The translations under genes and the position numbers were made by a program. The notes under the pieces were generated by a model, which worked only from the letters and a program-made list of their open reading frames with translations, did no database searches and was not told the DNA's origin. 64,000 bases of DNA from Polytrichum commune. Taxonomy: Eukaryota > Streptophyta > Polytrichopsida > Polytrichales > Polytrichaceae. Location of the stretch: NCBI GenBank assembly GCA_950295325.1, contig OX485804.1, positions 5,208,001-5,272,000 on the forward strand, read 5' to 3'. Shown here piece after piece: positions 46,448 to 57,835 of the stretch (position 1 is its first letter; each line of letters begins with the position of its first letter).

Positions 46448-46783
46448 CACTAGTAGAAAACTATGCCCAAAAGAACCACAACCAAAATTGGTTGCAGTTC
46501 TTTTGACCAACTTGATTTGCAGTCGCTAAACAACTACAATTTATTTTTTAATTTTTTAGTTTGCAACTGCAGTTTTGGGAACAATTGAGCGTGTAATATA
46601 CCATTGCAAAGGTATTTTCAATGCCTTTTGAACTATATATTACACGCCCTAAATTTCCTAAACTTTCGGTTGCTAAACCCAAAAAGAGAATCTTCAGTCA
46701 TTTAACGACTGCAAATTAGGCTAGTCAAAAGAACTGCAACTGATTTTGGTTGCGGTTCTTTTTGGCATAGTTTTCTACTAATG
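46448..46783. mobile_element. CACTA-type MITE / fold-back element (336 bp, TSD ATG)
   Basis: The left end CACTAGTAGAAAACTATGCC and the right end, read on the other strand as CATTAGTAGAAAACTATGCC, form terminal inverted repeats. With a few mismatches they extend about 80 bases inward (both contain AAAAGAACC.CAACCAAAAT and GTTGCAGTTCTTTTGAC). It is flanked by ATG on both sides (46445-46447 and 46784-46786), the 3-bp duplication size expected for CACTA elements. Another inverted pair (gcgtgtaatata near 46590 and tatattacacgc near 46640) sits inside. There is no coding capacity. Confidence 0.9.
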
Positions 46784-46818
46784 ATGACACCACCACAACG
46801 CAAGATGAATGTTGCTTA

Positions 46819-47088
46819 TTGAAATTGGATGGTGGTCAAGTGTCCCTATCTCTAGAGATCATATATTCTGCCACTTTTGCTCTTATAATGCAATTGAAAA
46901 TGAGGCACACTTTTATGTTGGAATGTCCCCTATATAACCCCATTAGAGATAAAATTTTGTCACTATTAGTATTAGGGAACCTCAAGTCTTTCTTTCAATT
47001 GGGCCAACAAGTTGACGTTAGCCTCTATTTCATGGAGACTACCATACTCCACAACACTAGGGAATTAACCAATTTAAAACCATCATGA
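46819..47088 (+). pseudogene. Possible reverse-transcriptase-type C-terminal fragment
   Basis: An 89-codon frame contains LKMRHTFMLECPLYNPIRDK followed by a hydrophobic stretch and ends in LTNLKPS. The H-x4-C-PLY-x4-R wording resembles the zinc-binding tail after the reverse transcriptase of plant LINE-like elements and related relics (..HFLLECPLYNPIR..), from memory. The preceding cysteines of that motif are not conserved here and nothing upstream is coding, because the CACTA MITE ends just before. Treat it as a fragment; it could also be chance. Confidence 0.35.
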
Positions 47089-48244
47089 TGTACGGTTAGT
47101 TCCATTGACCTTTTGCTTTGCGGACTTTAAAATCAATTTAATTTCATTATGAGGTCTATGTCAGCCCTAAACCCCCACCCTTATGCGTCTGTATCCAAGT
47201 GAGAGCTCAGGGCTCACATGTGTTATGCTAGTAGCAATTACCCTTTCCTTCGGCCATCTCTCAAGAAGGGGGAGTGGTATAGCAATTTTATAATGTAAAA
47301 GAAATTACACTTGAGCATTGACAAATGCCATTAACGACTCTTAAATCACTAACCTCTTCGTCCCTCTACCATATTCTGCTCTAATGTATTCCCACATACT
47401 AGTAACCTACTAATCTTCCCTAACCTCATTACTTGCTGATCCTTGATTAATCACCGCATTCCGTCCAACAGCCAGGGTATTCCTCCTCCCCCGACTGCAG
47501 CTCTACCAGTTTACCCAGTGGCCTAGGCAGACAGCTTCTGTGCGGCTACCAGGCCTTCAACCTTCCCGTGAACCCCCCCAAACTACCTGCATTAGCTTGC
47601 TCCTTCACCCTTCAATGGGACTCCCCCTAATGGCCGCCCCCTCGCCGAATTTCCTCAAGCCTCGGCCGCAGCCCCACCAAAACCAGGATTCAGAGATCCT
47701 AACCTGGGATTAGCTTCCTTCTTCGCACAGAATTGTCGAGCCTCCCACCTCAAGGGTTGCAGCTTTCAAATTTAAAGGCACACTGATTTCAACCTCTGGC
47801 CTCATCCACCTCCCTTTGCCTCTTGGCCTTCACCTCCCTTAGCTGCCGCATTTGCATAACAACCTGACTTTGCTCACAATTCACCTAAGCTGCAATGCAT
47901 TCCGCTCCCCTTCATTCTAGATTGGGTTGTTGTTTCTCCTTTCTGGCCATTTGATTGTTATGGTTAATGCTGGCACCCACATTATGAATGCCTCCCTTGT
48001 GAGACACGATTCAGTGTGAAGCAACCTGTGATCCAGCATAACCAATAAAATAAAATTTGAGTGTGACCAGCGGAATGGTCCGCTACACTTTGGCCTACCG
48101 CTCGATCCCTTGCTGGCCTCCTCCTCCACTGGAGGGAGAATTCCTGTTCCTCCCTTCAATGCAGCTGTATCCCAACAGCACCGCCCACGAGAGAGTTTCT
48201 TCGCTCCTAATCGCCCATCATCCCCCTCAGTGCCACAGCGGCGG

Positions 48245-49215
48245 TGTCGCAACCCTTGCTAACCCCCTTAGCAATCTTGCCAATTTTCAATTCTAGCAAA
48301 GGTTACGAGCGCTAACCATTCGCATTCCGCCATGCTAATGGTTAGCTCCTCCTACCCCGGACCTTATAGTTCATAGGAGGGAACCAACCCTCCTACTTTG
48401 CTTTAGGGACTCACCCCTTAATCGGTAACCCACTCCTAGATGTGGACTTCCATCCATGGAAGTCCAATCCCATGTTGATCATCGTGTTGCCGGAGCAACA
48501 CTACAACAACCCGAACCATACTAGGCAACTATGGCCTCACATTGGGCCAATGCCCATGGAGGCCGTGCCGTTCGGCCTCGGGTGGGTGAGGCCACACCAC
48601 CTCACCCATATAAGCCTCTAGGACTTCACGCGGGGCCCCTACCCCACCGTCAACCAACCTCTTGTCTCTCTACCAAGAGTTGGGGCCAAGTGGACATTTT
48701 CCCTTAGCCGCTGGGCCTAGAAGCCCCCACAGCTTCAGACCATCATAACTTCCTTGTATGATGTCTGATGCTAACACTTGACCACTCCATCTTCATCTAC
48801 GCTTCACGTAGATGCCGATGGACTCCTCACTAACCCCATTCGGGCAAGTTATGAGGACGTTATGCCTCTTTGAACCTTGGCAGTCCCGGGAATCACTCCC
48901 AGGCACTGCTGTACCAGGGCGCTGTCCTGGGACAGCGCCCCACTCAAATGGCCATAACTCCTAGCTCACACCTCCGATTGAGGTGTTCTTGAGCATTCTA
49001 GAATCACCACGCCATGAGCTACGCATAGCTCATGGCCTTACCCTTGTGCCTCCTAGTCTCCGTGGGTGGGAGGCGTTCCCAACGCCCGGGGCCCTCACCC
49101 ACACTAGGATCACTTGGGCCCTCTCACCAACGGCGCCACAAGTCCCGGGTGTCACTCCGGGGTCCCCCTTGTGCCCATGGTGTTTCGGGCACTCCTCATG
49201 GAGAGGTGCGCGACA
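48245..49215 (-). repeat. 3' LTR of the chromovirus (971 bp)
   Basis: Left copy. It starts TGTCGCAACC and ends GGTGCGCGACA. ORFs such as 48983-49321 and 49032-49499 run through its end, and the same reading occurs in the other LTR, so they are not genes. Confidence 0.95.
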
Positions 49216-49230
49216 CTCACCCCCACCAAA
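49216..49230 (-). other. Polypurine tract of the chromovirus
   Basis: On the minus strand TTTGGTGGGGGTGAG directly precedes the 3' LTR start (TGTCGCGCAC). Its position and purine content fit the plus-strand primer of LTR elements. Confidence 0.7.
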
Positions 49231-50040
49231 CGGAGTCGATGCCCTCATCGACTATACTCGTAGTCGGCACACCAATTCTCAAGTTGCCATCCTCTATGGT
49301 GCGGCATTGTGTTTACCTTAGGGCGCGACCCCCACAATGCATCTTCAAGTTTGGCATAGTCCCAAAGGTGTCGTTCCTAGGTGGTCCGTTAGCGACCTTG
49401 GATCTCTCCTCCAAGGACCTAACCTATACTAGACCCACCTACTTTGGGACTCACTTGGGTTGCCCCTCCTTTGGGGCCTCCCCCGTTAGGCTCCACTAGC
49501 CTAACATGACACATCTAGGCGAGACCTCAACGCTTCCACTAAGTTGTCTCGGTTGCAACTCCGAGATGGCTTTCCATTGTTAAGCCACGCCTCGATCGCA
49601 CGGGGGTGATGCCAAGTCCCGCCCGACTCGGTTCCCACTTTGCTCTTTCGAGACATGGGTTCATGACTCCCATGCGCCAACTCTTGTTAGCTCGCGGGTT
49701 GCACTTTTATGAGCACGCGCCATCACCTTGTCCCCGCCCGGACAAGCCCACAACTAAGAAGTTTCTTGGTTTTATCCAAGGCCCCTCCAAGCCATGGCCC
49801 CCAATTACTCGGCTTACCCAACCTAGTTTGGCATGTCTATTCCCCCTCTTCCATTAACCAAGCACAAGTACAAGACTAGGACCTCATCTCATACTTTTCT
49901 CTTTGCACTACTAAAGTTTGGACTTTATTCCCTCAAGCCAAAGAACAAGTTCATGTTGTGGAGCAATTAGCCTCGAAGCTAAGTGTGCTACTAGCGTCTC
50001 TCCCCCACTAAAGGAGATTGATGTCCTCATCAATGCCTAC

Positions 50041-53000
50041 GCTTCATTTTATTGGAATCCTTAGCCTTATTTTCTTCAAAGTGCTTTACCAATTCCTTGG
50101 CGTTCATCATGTCTCTTGCCGCTATCCAAACGGCTTCTTTCTCATGGTATCCTCACCATTTCACCAAGTACTCCTTTGTACATTTTCTTTCCTTTTCATT
50201 TGGGCTTCTTACACTTGAGGATGCCCTCCTACCTCATGTTCCAAATGATGTCCACAAGGTCGGGAGGTGGCCTAATCACTTGCTTGTGATCGGGCCACAA
50301 GGTGTCGTCCTTAAATGGCTTTAGGAATGAGACATGAAATATGGGATGCACTTTGATCTCGGGCGGTAATTCCAACTTATATATGTCCTTGAACACTTGT
50401 TCCACAATGGGAAACGAAGCTCCAATTTTGGACATGAACTTTGGAGTGAGGCCTTTCGGGTAAGTGAAGTTGTTCACATTCAATAACACCTTTTGGCCCA
50501 CCTCATACTCCACTTTGCGTCTTCCGGCATTGACTTGCACTTTGTAGCACCTTCGGGCTTTCTCCACCAACAACTTGGTCATCTCCAAGACTTGTTTTTT
50601 GCTCCTTGGCCAAGTCCTCACCATCTTGGTTGAACTCTAGTGTTGAATGTGCCCCCTCGAGAGCTAGGTTAATAGGGTGGAGCGCATCCACTCCATAAGC
50701 CACCACCAAAGACCACCCCTTGGTAGCCAAGTGCGTGGCTACATTGCAATTACACTCCGCTCGACCCACATAGTCCGCCCAATCTCCTTGGTCCGCCCCC
50801 ACCAAGTTCCTCAAGTATTGCTTCAAGACTCCATTCACATGCTCCGCTTTCCATCCATTTGGGAATGCAAGGCCGTGCTAAACCTTAGTTTCATTCCGAC
50901 CTCCTTAGAGAAATGCATTGAAAATGCACTTGTGAACTTTGGATCTTGATCCCTCACAATCACTCTTGGCAACCCGTGGTGCCTCAACCATCCTTTGAGA
51001 AAAGGCTATGCGGTCTCCAACGCGGTGGCGGTTCCCACAATCGGCACCATGTGTGCCAACTTGGCAAACCGCTCTACCATCAACAAGATGGCATCATACC
51101 CATGTGACTCCGGCAAACTTGTGATCAAGTCCATGCACATACTATGCCATGGCGCCGACGGGATAGGCAACGGTTGCAAGAAACCGCCTTGCTTTTGGTA
51201 AGAGGCTCGGTTCACTTGGCACTTTATTCACGCCTTCACAAAGTGGGTTATATCCTACTTTATGCACCGCCAATGGTACCTCTTTGACACCATTCAATGG
51301 TGGTTTTCTTTTTCTCCTCTATGGCCGGCAATAGGACTATCATATTCCACCTTCAAAACCAATAGCCTCAACTTGCCTTGTGGCACATACACCCAACTTT
51401 GCTTGCACTTGAACAATCCGTCCAACAACTTCACCTCTTAGAGCACCTTGCTCTTGCGAAGCTCACCTAAAAGCTTTTCTGCTTAGGGGAAGTTAATTTA
51501 CCCCTCCCGTATCTTGCATCACAAGTTTCCTTCGCCGGCACACATTAGCCACAAGGTTTGGATGGTTCTCATTGCTTGGAACTCTTCCGGTTTACTTCGC
51601 GCATCCGGCACCACATTTCCACGGTCCGGTTTGTGGATCAAATCCACCTACATAAGCGCGAAACTATCATGCCACCGCAATGACTTGGCGCTCACTTGCG
51701 CTTGTATGTCAAAATTCTTTTAGGACACCTTGTCCATGTAGACCTTTGCTTTGTGCGACCCCAAATAGGGTCGCCAAATCTTCAATCAATGCACTACGGC
51801 AAAGAAGTTATTTGGCATGAGTTGGTTGTCTTCTTTGACAACCATCGAGCTTAATGCTCCCATATGCAATGGCCATCCAATTACACATAATTCACCATTG
51901 GCAAAGTCATTCACCCCCATATGCACCTCAAAAGGTTTGTCAAGCTCCACGAACTTGAGCACGGGCGTCTAAGAATACTTGTTCTTAAGCTCTCCAAAGA
52001 CTTGGTGGCAAGGCTCATCCCACTCTTGGGATAGCCATTTCTTCCACAAGTCGGATAAGGTCGGATAACCATCAAGCTTAACGCTCTCATATGCAATGGC
52101 CATCCATCTTACATTAACCATCCGCCAATGGCAAAGTCACTCGCCCCCCCGTATGCACCTCAAAAGGTTTGTCAAGCTCCGCGAACTTGAACACGGGTGG
52201 CAAAGACAACTTTGTATTAAGCTCCCCAAAGACTTTGGGGCAAGGCTCATCCCACTCTTGAGATAGCCATTTCTTTTACAAGTCGCACAAGGTTTGACAA
52301 CCTTTAAGCTTAATGCTCCCATATGCAATGGACATCCATCTTTGATCAACATCCGCCAATGGTAAAGTTACTCGCCCCCGTATGCACCTCAAAAGGTTTG
52401 TCAAATTTCGCAAACTTGAGCACGGGCGGCGAAGAGAACTTGGTCTTAAGCTCCTTAAAGACTTGGTGGCAAGGCTCATCCCACTTTTGGGATAGCCATT
52501 TCTTGCATAAGTTGGATAAGGTCGGACAACTATCGAGCTTCATGCTCTTATATGCAATGGCCATCCATTTTGCCTCAACATCCGCCAATGCTAAAGTCAC
52601 TCGCCCCCGGATGCACCTCAAAAGGTTTGTCAAAGTCCGCGAACTTAAGCACGGGCGGCGAAGAGAACTTGTTTTTGAGCTCCCCAAAGGCTTGGTGACA
52701 AGGCTCATCCCACACTTGGGATAGCCATTTTCCTCAATAAGTTGAATAAGGTCCTAACAACCTTAGAAAACTCTCGAATGAAGTGGTGGTACTAATTGGC
52801 TAAGCCAACAAATGACCTAAGCCCTTTTTGAATCAAGGGCCAATTCTCCTTTTGGATTGCCTTGACATTCTTCATGTTTGTCCACCAACTTCCTTTGTCA
52901 CCACATACCTAAAGAACTCAATCTCTCGTTGAGCAAAGTTGTTTTTCACTCCTTGGCGGTAATTTTTTTGGACAACACATTGGTGAATACATCCTTGTAT

Positions 53001-54271
53001 CTTACCAACATCACACCAATGTTGTTTGGGGGAGGCCCATCTTTCCTAGCCTCCCCATACGTTCTTTGGAGTTGCTCCAATTGAACCACGACCATTATGT
53101 TTTCTTTTTTTCATTCGGTCTATTAAGACCAAATTCAACTTAGGTCCTCCTACCATAGGAGTCCTTGTGAATTTGAACTTCAATTTTTTGCCATTATGAC
53201 ACATCATAATGCACCGCAAGCACACCGACTTGTACCTCACATCTATCATGTGAGTTTCAAAGAAGGCGGCCTTCACAATGACATGCATTTCATCTATTTC
53301 ACTTGGTGTGAAATTTTGACAAAAATCCAATGTCCCACATTGAAAGGTTACATGCATCGCGGCCTCCTTTGTCTCATGCGGTTCGCCCTTTCCAAACCGC
53401 ACCTTGGTGGGCTTGCCCGCTCTATCAATCGGCAAGCCCCAACTCCCTTGTGAGTTTTGGGCTCAAGAAGGCATGGCTTGCCTCTTTGTCAACCCATTAG
53501 ACGTTTGTCCCATTCATTAATTTGAGCCTCAAGGTATAAAATGGTTGGCGTTGGCTTAAGGCTACTAGCCTTGGCCACAAAGCCATCGTCTAACATTTGG
53601 TCCTCGGCAACACCATGAGTTTGGCTTGGTCCGCAAGGCCAACTTTTAACACTCCGTCCGTGGCACAAATATGATCTAGCTTGGTACCACCAAGCCACCT
53701 TCTCACATTCCGTCCGCGGCACGAGCTAGCATGATTTGCCTTGGTATAATGGGCCAAACTACTTGCGCTCATTTCCTTGGGACCTCTTTCGGCTAAACCC
53801 ACTTTGTGGTGATGTGCCGCCCAACTTCTTCTTAGGACCATCGGCTTCAATGCTCTTCAAATCTTTATGATTCGCACTACGTCCTCAAGAAGCTTTGGGG
53901 TCTTGAACATGGTTTTCACCACCCGCTTTTGAAACCCACTTAAAATGATGCATTTCTTAGAAAGCTCGTCCATCCTAGATGTACCATTCATTTGGGTGTG
54001 AAATTCGCACATATACACCTTAAGAGACCCCGCGTGCCTCATGTGCCCCAAGTTCATTTCAACATCACCACCTTCTAAGCATTTCGAATTGGAATTTCAA
54101 TCCAACATTAATGCCCTCCAAGGTTTTGGGTGCATTCGGTATTCTAGGCCCCAAATACTTTTTGAGGTGTGCGGGAGCCCTTTCAAAGGACTCCTCCATT
54201 TTCCTTACCGATCCACCCTCATGCCCACCATTGTCATTAGAACCAATGGTAGGGTCAAATTTCATTTGCAC
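50041..54271 (-). pseudogene. Broken gag-pol of the chromovirus
   Basis: Read from right to left. A possible gag piece lies at 53857-54057 (LGHMRHAGSLKVYMCEF resembles ..LRHTGSLRDYV..). 53046-53435 is a 129-codon frame, possibly the protease region, that I cannot confirm. 51840-52756 is an amplified RT/RNase H junction (FDKPFEVHTGASNFTIGG). The integrase core is at 51006-51215 (PWHSMCMDLITSLPESHGYD). The integrase C-terminus is at 50229-50624 (GQKVLLNV..LTPKFMSKIG..HPIFHVSFLKPF). The chromodomain-like tail, about 50041-50150, reads YLVKW, then a TGA stop, then GYHEKEAVWIAARDMMNAK. No continuous frame joins them. The chromodomain-like tail places it among chromoviruses. Confidence 0.85.
51840..52756 (-). 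repeat. Four-copy ~229-bp tandem amplification inside pol
   Basis: Copies begin near 51841, 52068, 52298 and 52527. Each contains atatgcaatgg.catcca, ccgtatgcacctcaaaagg, gggcaaagtca and aaggctcatcccac in the same order. Each encodes on the minus strand the RT end and RNase H start (CHQVFKELKTKF.SPPVLKF, then PFEVHT). Copies differ from one another by scattered substitutions and small indels, so the amplification is not recent. Confidence 0.88.
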
Positions 54272-54381
54272 ATGATCCTTGTTCCAATTTGAGCCTCACA
54301 ACCTTTTGGAAACCCCGGGCTCATCAATATGACCCGCATTTTTGATAGCCATGTCTCCCTCAAAGTGCTAGCTCAAATATT

Positions 54382-54401
54382 GGAACCCTGCTCTGATACC
54401 A
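54382..54401 (-). other. Primer-binding site, initiator tRNA-Met type
   Basis: The minus strand reads TGGTATCAGAGCAGGGTTCC two bases inside the 5' LTR. This is the standard plant initiator-Met PBS. Confidence 0.95.
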
Positions 54402-54403
54402 AG

Positions 54404-55374
54404 TGTCGCAACCCTTGCTAACCCCCTTAGCAATCTTGCCAATTTTCAATTCTAGCAAAGGTTACGAGCGCTAACCATTCGCATTCCGCCATGCTAATGG
54501 TTAGCTCCTCCTACCCCGGACCTTATAGTTCATAGGAGGGAACCAACCCTCCTACTTTGCTTTAGGGACTCACCCCTTAATCGGTAACCCACTCCTAGAT
54601 GTGGACTTCCATCCATGGAAGTCCAATCCCATGTTGATCATCGTGTTGCCGGAGCAACACTACAACAACCCGAACCATACTAGGCAACTATGGCCTCACA
54701 TTGGGCCAATGCCCATGGAGGCCGTGCCGTTCGGCCTCGGGTGGGTGAGGCCACACCACCTCACCCATATAAGCCTCTAGGACTTCACGCGGGGCCCCTA
54801 CCCCACCGTCAACCAACCTCTTGTCTCTCTACCAAGAGTTGGGGCCAAGTGGACATTTTCCCTTAGCCGCTGGGCCTAGAAGCCCCCACAGCTTCAGACC
54901 ATCATAACTTCCTTGTATGATGTCTGATGCTAACACTTGACCACTCCATCTTCATCTACGCTTCACGTAGATGCCGATGGACTCCTCACTAACCCCATTC
55001 GGGCAAGTTATGAGGACGTTATGCCTCTTTGAACCTTGGCAGTCCCGGGAATCACTCCCAGGCACTGCTGTACCAGGGCGCTGTCCTGGGACAGCGCCCC
55101 ACTCAAATGGCCATAACTCCTAGCTCACACCTCCGATTGAGGTGTTCTTGAGCATTCTAGAATCACCACGCCATGAGCTACGCATAGCTCATGGCCTTAC
55201 CCTTGTGCCTCCTAGTCTCCGTGGGTGGGAGGCGTTCCCAACGCCCGGGGCCCTCACCCACACTAGGATCACTTGGGCCCTCTCACCAACGGCGCCACAA
55301 GTCCCGGGTGTCACTCCGGGGTCCCCCTTGTGCCCATGGTGTTTCGGGCACTCCTCATGGAGAGGTGCGCGACA
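54404..55374 (-). repeat. 5' LTR of the chromovirus (971 bp)
   Basis: Right copy, the same length as the left copy and matching it throughout by eye. It should carry the minus-strand promoter. Confidence 0.95.
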
Positions 55375-55929
55375 GGCGGCCGCATTTTCTCTTTGTCTCG
55401 CCTTGTTGATCCCCCTATGCTCTGAGCTCCTGCCGGTGCATCCAAGACCCCTCCCTGGCCTCCTCCTTTCCCGGTCTAATCCTGGTTGCGAGGGCTTCCG
55501 CCCCCCCCCCTAAACTAACTTGGAACTTAGCTTAATTCAAACAAATTCACGGGTCTCTACCAATTGACCAGGCTGGGCCCTTTTCAACCCGCAACCCTTT
55601 CTCCCAATGTGAATATTACAAGGCTTTAATTCAAACATCACTCAGCCCCCCCTTTGCCCAATCTAAATATTACTACATAACTAAACAACTTAGCACAATA
55701 CAACCCCATCACATACTAGCCCAAAAACGCTACCTTAACACTTAATTCAATTCCAACCCAAGCCCTACCCTAGCACTTTTTTAATGCTTTTGTAAAATTG
55801 CTACTAAATCAAACCTATATTTTAATAAACTTTAAGGGTTAAGAACACATGTGGTCACCCTTTTTGGGCTCACATAATTGGCGACCATCTGGGATTGGAT
55901 CCTGAATGTCTTGCTCCGCAGGCAAGTAT

Positions 55930-56650
55930 CACCTCAAGCTCGATACTCCTTGCACCTACTCCCCGCGGTTCGGGTTGGGAAGCTCTCACCGTTCAGTGTC
56001 TCCAATTGCAAGGAGTTGTTGGGAAATGCCTCACGAACCAGGTAAGATCCCAACTAGCATGCATCAAACTTGTCCGGGAAGTCGAGCTTCCTCGCATCTT
56101 GAATCATCAGCATCATACTTGGCCTTAGTGCCCTCTTTTTGTGTCATTTGTCGAAGGTGATATTCCTTCGGCGTTGGATGACCTCGATATGTTGAGCCGC
56201 TCTCTTTCTCCTTTCATCAAGTTCCTCTAAGGTTGTCAATTGATTCCTCAAGGATTGACTATCGGTGAGACGTGACTGCATCGCAACTCGTAGTGATTCG
56301 ACCTCGAATTCAATAGGAAGTGTTGCCTCCAATCCATACACCAAGGATAATGGAGTTGTATGTGTTGTCACCTTGAAGGTTGTGCGATACGCCCACAATG
56401 CCGTTGTTAACTTGACGTCCCAATCTCTTTTCGAATCTAACAATGTCTTGCGAAGGATGCTCACCAATGTCCCGTTAACACGCTCCGTTTGACCATTGGT
56501 CTGCGGATGATAAGGTGTTGTCTTCCTATGGTCAATCTTGAATCTAACTGTCAAGTCTTGAAACATATTATTCAAGAAGTGTGTACCCCTATCGCTAACC
56601 AAAATCTTGGGACACCCAAATCTTGAGATGATGTTTTCGTACATGAATGT
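55930..56650 (-). pseudogene. Integrase C-terminal fragment of the truncated gypsy element
   Basis: A minus-strand open stretch (56144-56644) encodes the integrase core from the second catalytic Asp (VSDRGTHFLN) through TNGQTERVNG, including the DX35E glutamate, to ITFDK. It is closely related to the intact element's integrase (most residues the same by eye). A TGA then replaces the Arg codon that follows K in the intact copy; beyond it the homologous frame continues to about 55930. The 5' side breaks off at about 56652. It is not functional. Confidence 0.9.
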
Positions 56651-56652
56651 TG

Positions 56653-57118
56653 TGGGAACACGCGAATACCAACATATCCGGATTGGCGGTTTTAAGTGCC
56701 TAATCCGGTTTAGTCTGGATGACCCTAGTATCGTCTAGGGATTCTGTGAAGTGTAGGAGGTCTAGAGCACTTCGTACCTGCTTATTTTCTCTCCCTTAGC
56801 CAAATTTCCGGAAACCCTGATTTCCGGACTTTTGGTCTTTGGGACACTCTTCGTCTTCTTCCGGAGTGTGTTTTTCCGGATTGTATCTCTAAGTCCCAAT
56901 TGTAATGCTTACTCACCCCTTCATGAATGCTACGATGTGAGCGGTGAGCAGATCTCGTGAGCAGAAAATCAAAATTTAAAACTCCACTTTAAAAAAAGTT
57001 AGGACCCTTATGACCATGGATTTTGCACATATTTCAAGAATATTTCCCAAATTTATTGACAAAAAGAACCTATATCCGTGGTGGAGGAACCTATACTGTA
57101 TTTGCTTCCACCTTCTAT
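56653..57118. other. Non-coding interval, no gene seen
   Basis: Starts exactly where gypsy homology stops (tgtgggaacacgcg). It contains several tccggatt/tttccgg words around 56680-56890. I see no ORF or element termini that I can pair. Confidence 0.4.
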
Positions 57119-57470
57119 TACAAGGTTTGTAGGTTGGGAATGGGTCTCGGATGGTTACATGTTGTCATTTGAGGTGGACTAAGTCCCACTTGGAGAAGGC
57201 CTCGGATCCGAGGCCTCATGGCTGCGGTATCATTTCAAATTGGGTATAAGGTTTAATTTGTAGGTTGGGAATGGGTCTCGGATGGTTACAGGTTGTCATT
57301 TGAGGTGGACTAAGTCCCACTTGGAGAAGGCCTAGGATCCGAGGCCTCATGGCTTGAGCCCCTAAATTCTGATTGTGTTTTAAAGTTGGTGGTTTTTTGG
57401 TGGGTCTTCGCATTACAAGTGGAGGGGCTACTTTGCAGAAGGCCTCGGATCCGAGGTCTGTTGGCCTTGG
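57119..57470. repeat. 131-bp tandem duplication plus partial third copy
   Basis: taggttgggaatgggtctcgg starts at 57130 and again at 57261. Both copies run through ggtggactaagtcccacttg to gatccgaggcctcatggc. A partial third copy of the agaaggcctcggatccgagg segment lies near 57437. The embedded palindrome ctcggatccgag is present in two copies and altered (ctaggatccgag) in the other. Confidence 0.85.
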
Positions 57471-57499
57471 GGTTTGCTGTTTGATTTGAGGTCAAGTTT

Positions 57500-57805
57500 A
57501 TGGTTTCAGGTTGAATGAAGGCATGCCATGTTTGGGTTTTATGTTTAGCTACATTCAACCTGACTCCATAAATTTGACCTCAAATCAATGGTCTCAATTT
57601 GGGTCTCGACATGCCCAATGACTTAGATTTCATGTTCGGTCTCGGCATGGCCACTTTGGACAAGGCCTAGGGGTTTTATGTTTGACTTGAATTCAAGTTT
57701 ATGGTTACCGGTTCAAAGTGGGCATGCCATGTTTGGGTTTCATGCTTAGCTACATTCAAACTGACACCATACATTTGACATCAAATCATTGGTTTCTGGT
57801 TTAGT
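57500..57805. repeat. Imperfect direct duplication (~190-bp spacing)
   Basis: ggcatgccatgtttgggttt, agctacattcaa and catttgac.tcaaatca.tggt occur in order near 57520-57595 and again near 57722-57795. It leads into the 85-bp array that starts at about 57836. Confidence 0.7.
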
Positions 57806-57835
57806 GTCGTTGGTGCACTTGAAATGTGGCAACTA

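Larger units (their letters stand above)
48240..55379 (-). mobile_element. Chromovirus-type Ty3/gypsy element with dead interior (TSD GGCGG)
   Basis: LTRs 48245-49215 and 54404-55374, each 971 bp, start TGTCGCAACC and end GCGCGACA. They are flanked by GGCGG (48240-48244 and 55375-55379). The PBS for initiator tRNA-Met lies inside the right LTR on the minus strand and a purine-rich tract inside the left LTR, so the element runs right to left. By eye I find no difference between the LTRs. The interior is a broken gag-pol with stops, frameshifts and a four-fold internal amplification. The LTRs are visibly richer in GC than the surrounding DNA. Confidence 0.95.
47154..56652 (-). mobile_element. 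Truncated gypsy element: 3' LTR plus integrase end, split by a chromovirus
   Basis: The LTR starts TGTCAGCCC at 47159, with the family signature CCCCCACCCTTATGCGTC, and ends GGGCTCACA at 55874. It is interrupted by the chromovirus (48245-55374, target GGCGG). Without that insertion the LTR is about 1.6 kb. It is followed by taattggcgaccatctggg and by the C-terminal part of a minus-strand pol. Homology to the intact element stops at about 56652, so the gag, the rest of pol and the 5' LTR are lost. The left flank is GTCTA (47154-47158); no matching right duplication exists because that end is missing. Confidence 0.82.

Noticed and set aside
49032-49499. 155-codon plus-strand ORF and its copy at 55191-55409
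   Set aside because: It lies in the chromovirus LTR and is repeated in the other LTR, antisense to the element; not a host gene.
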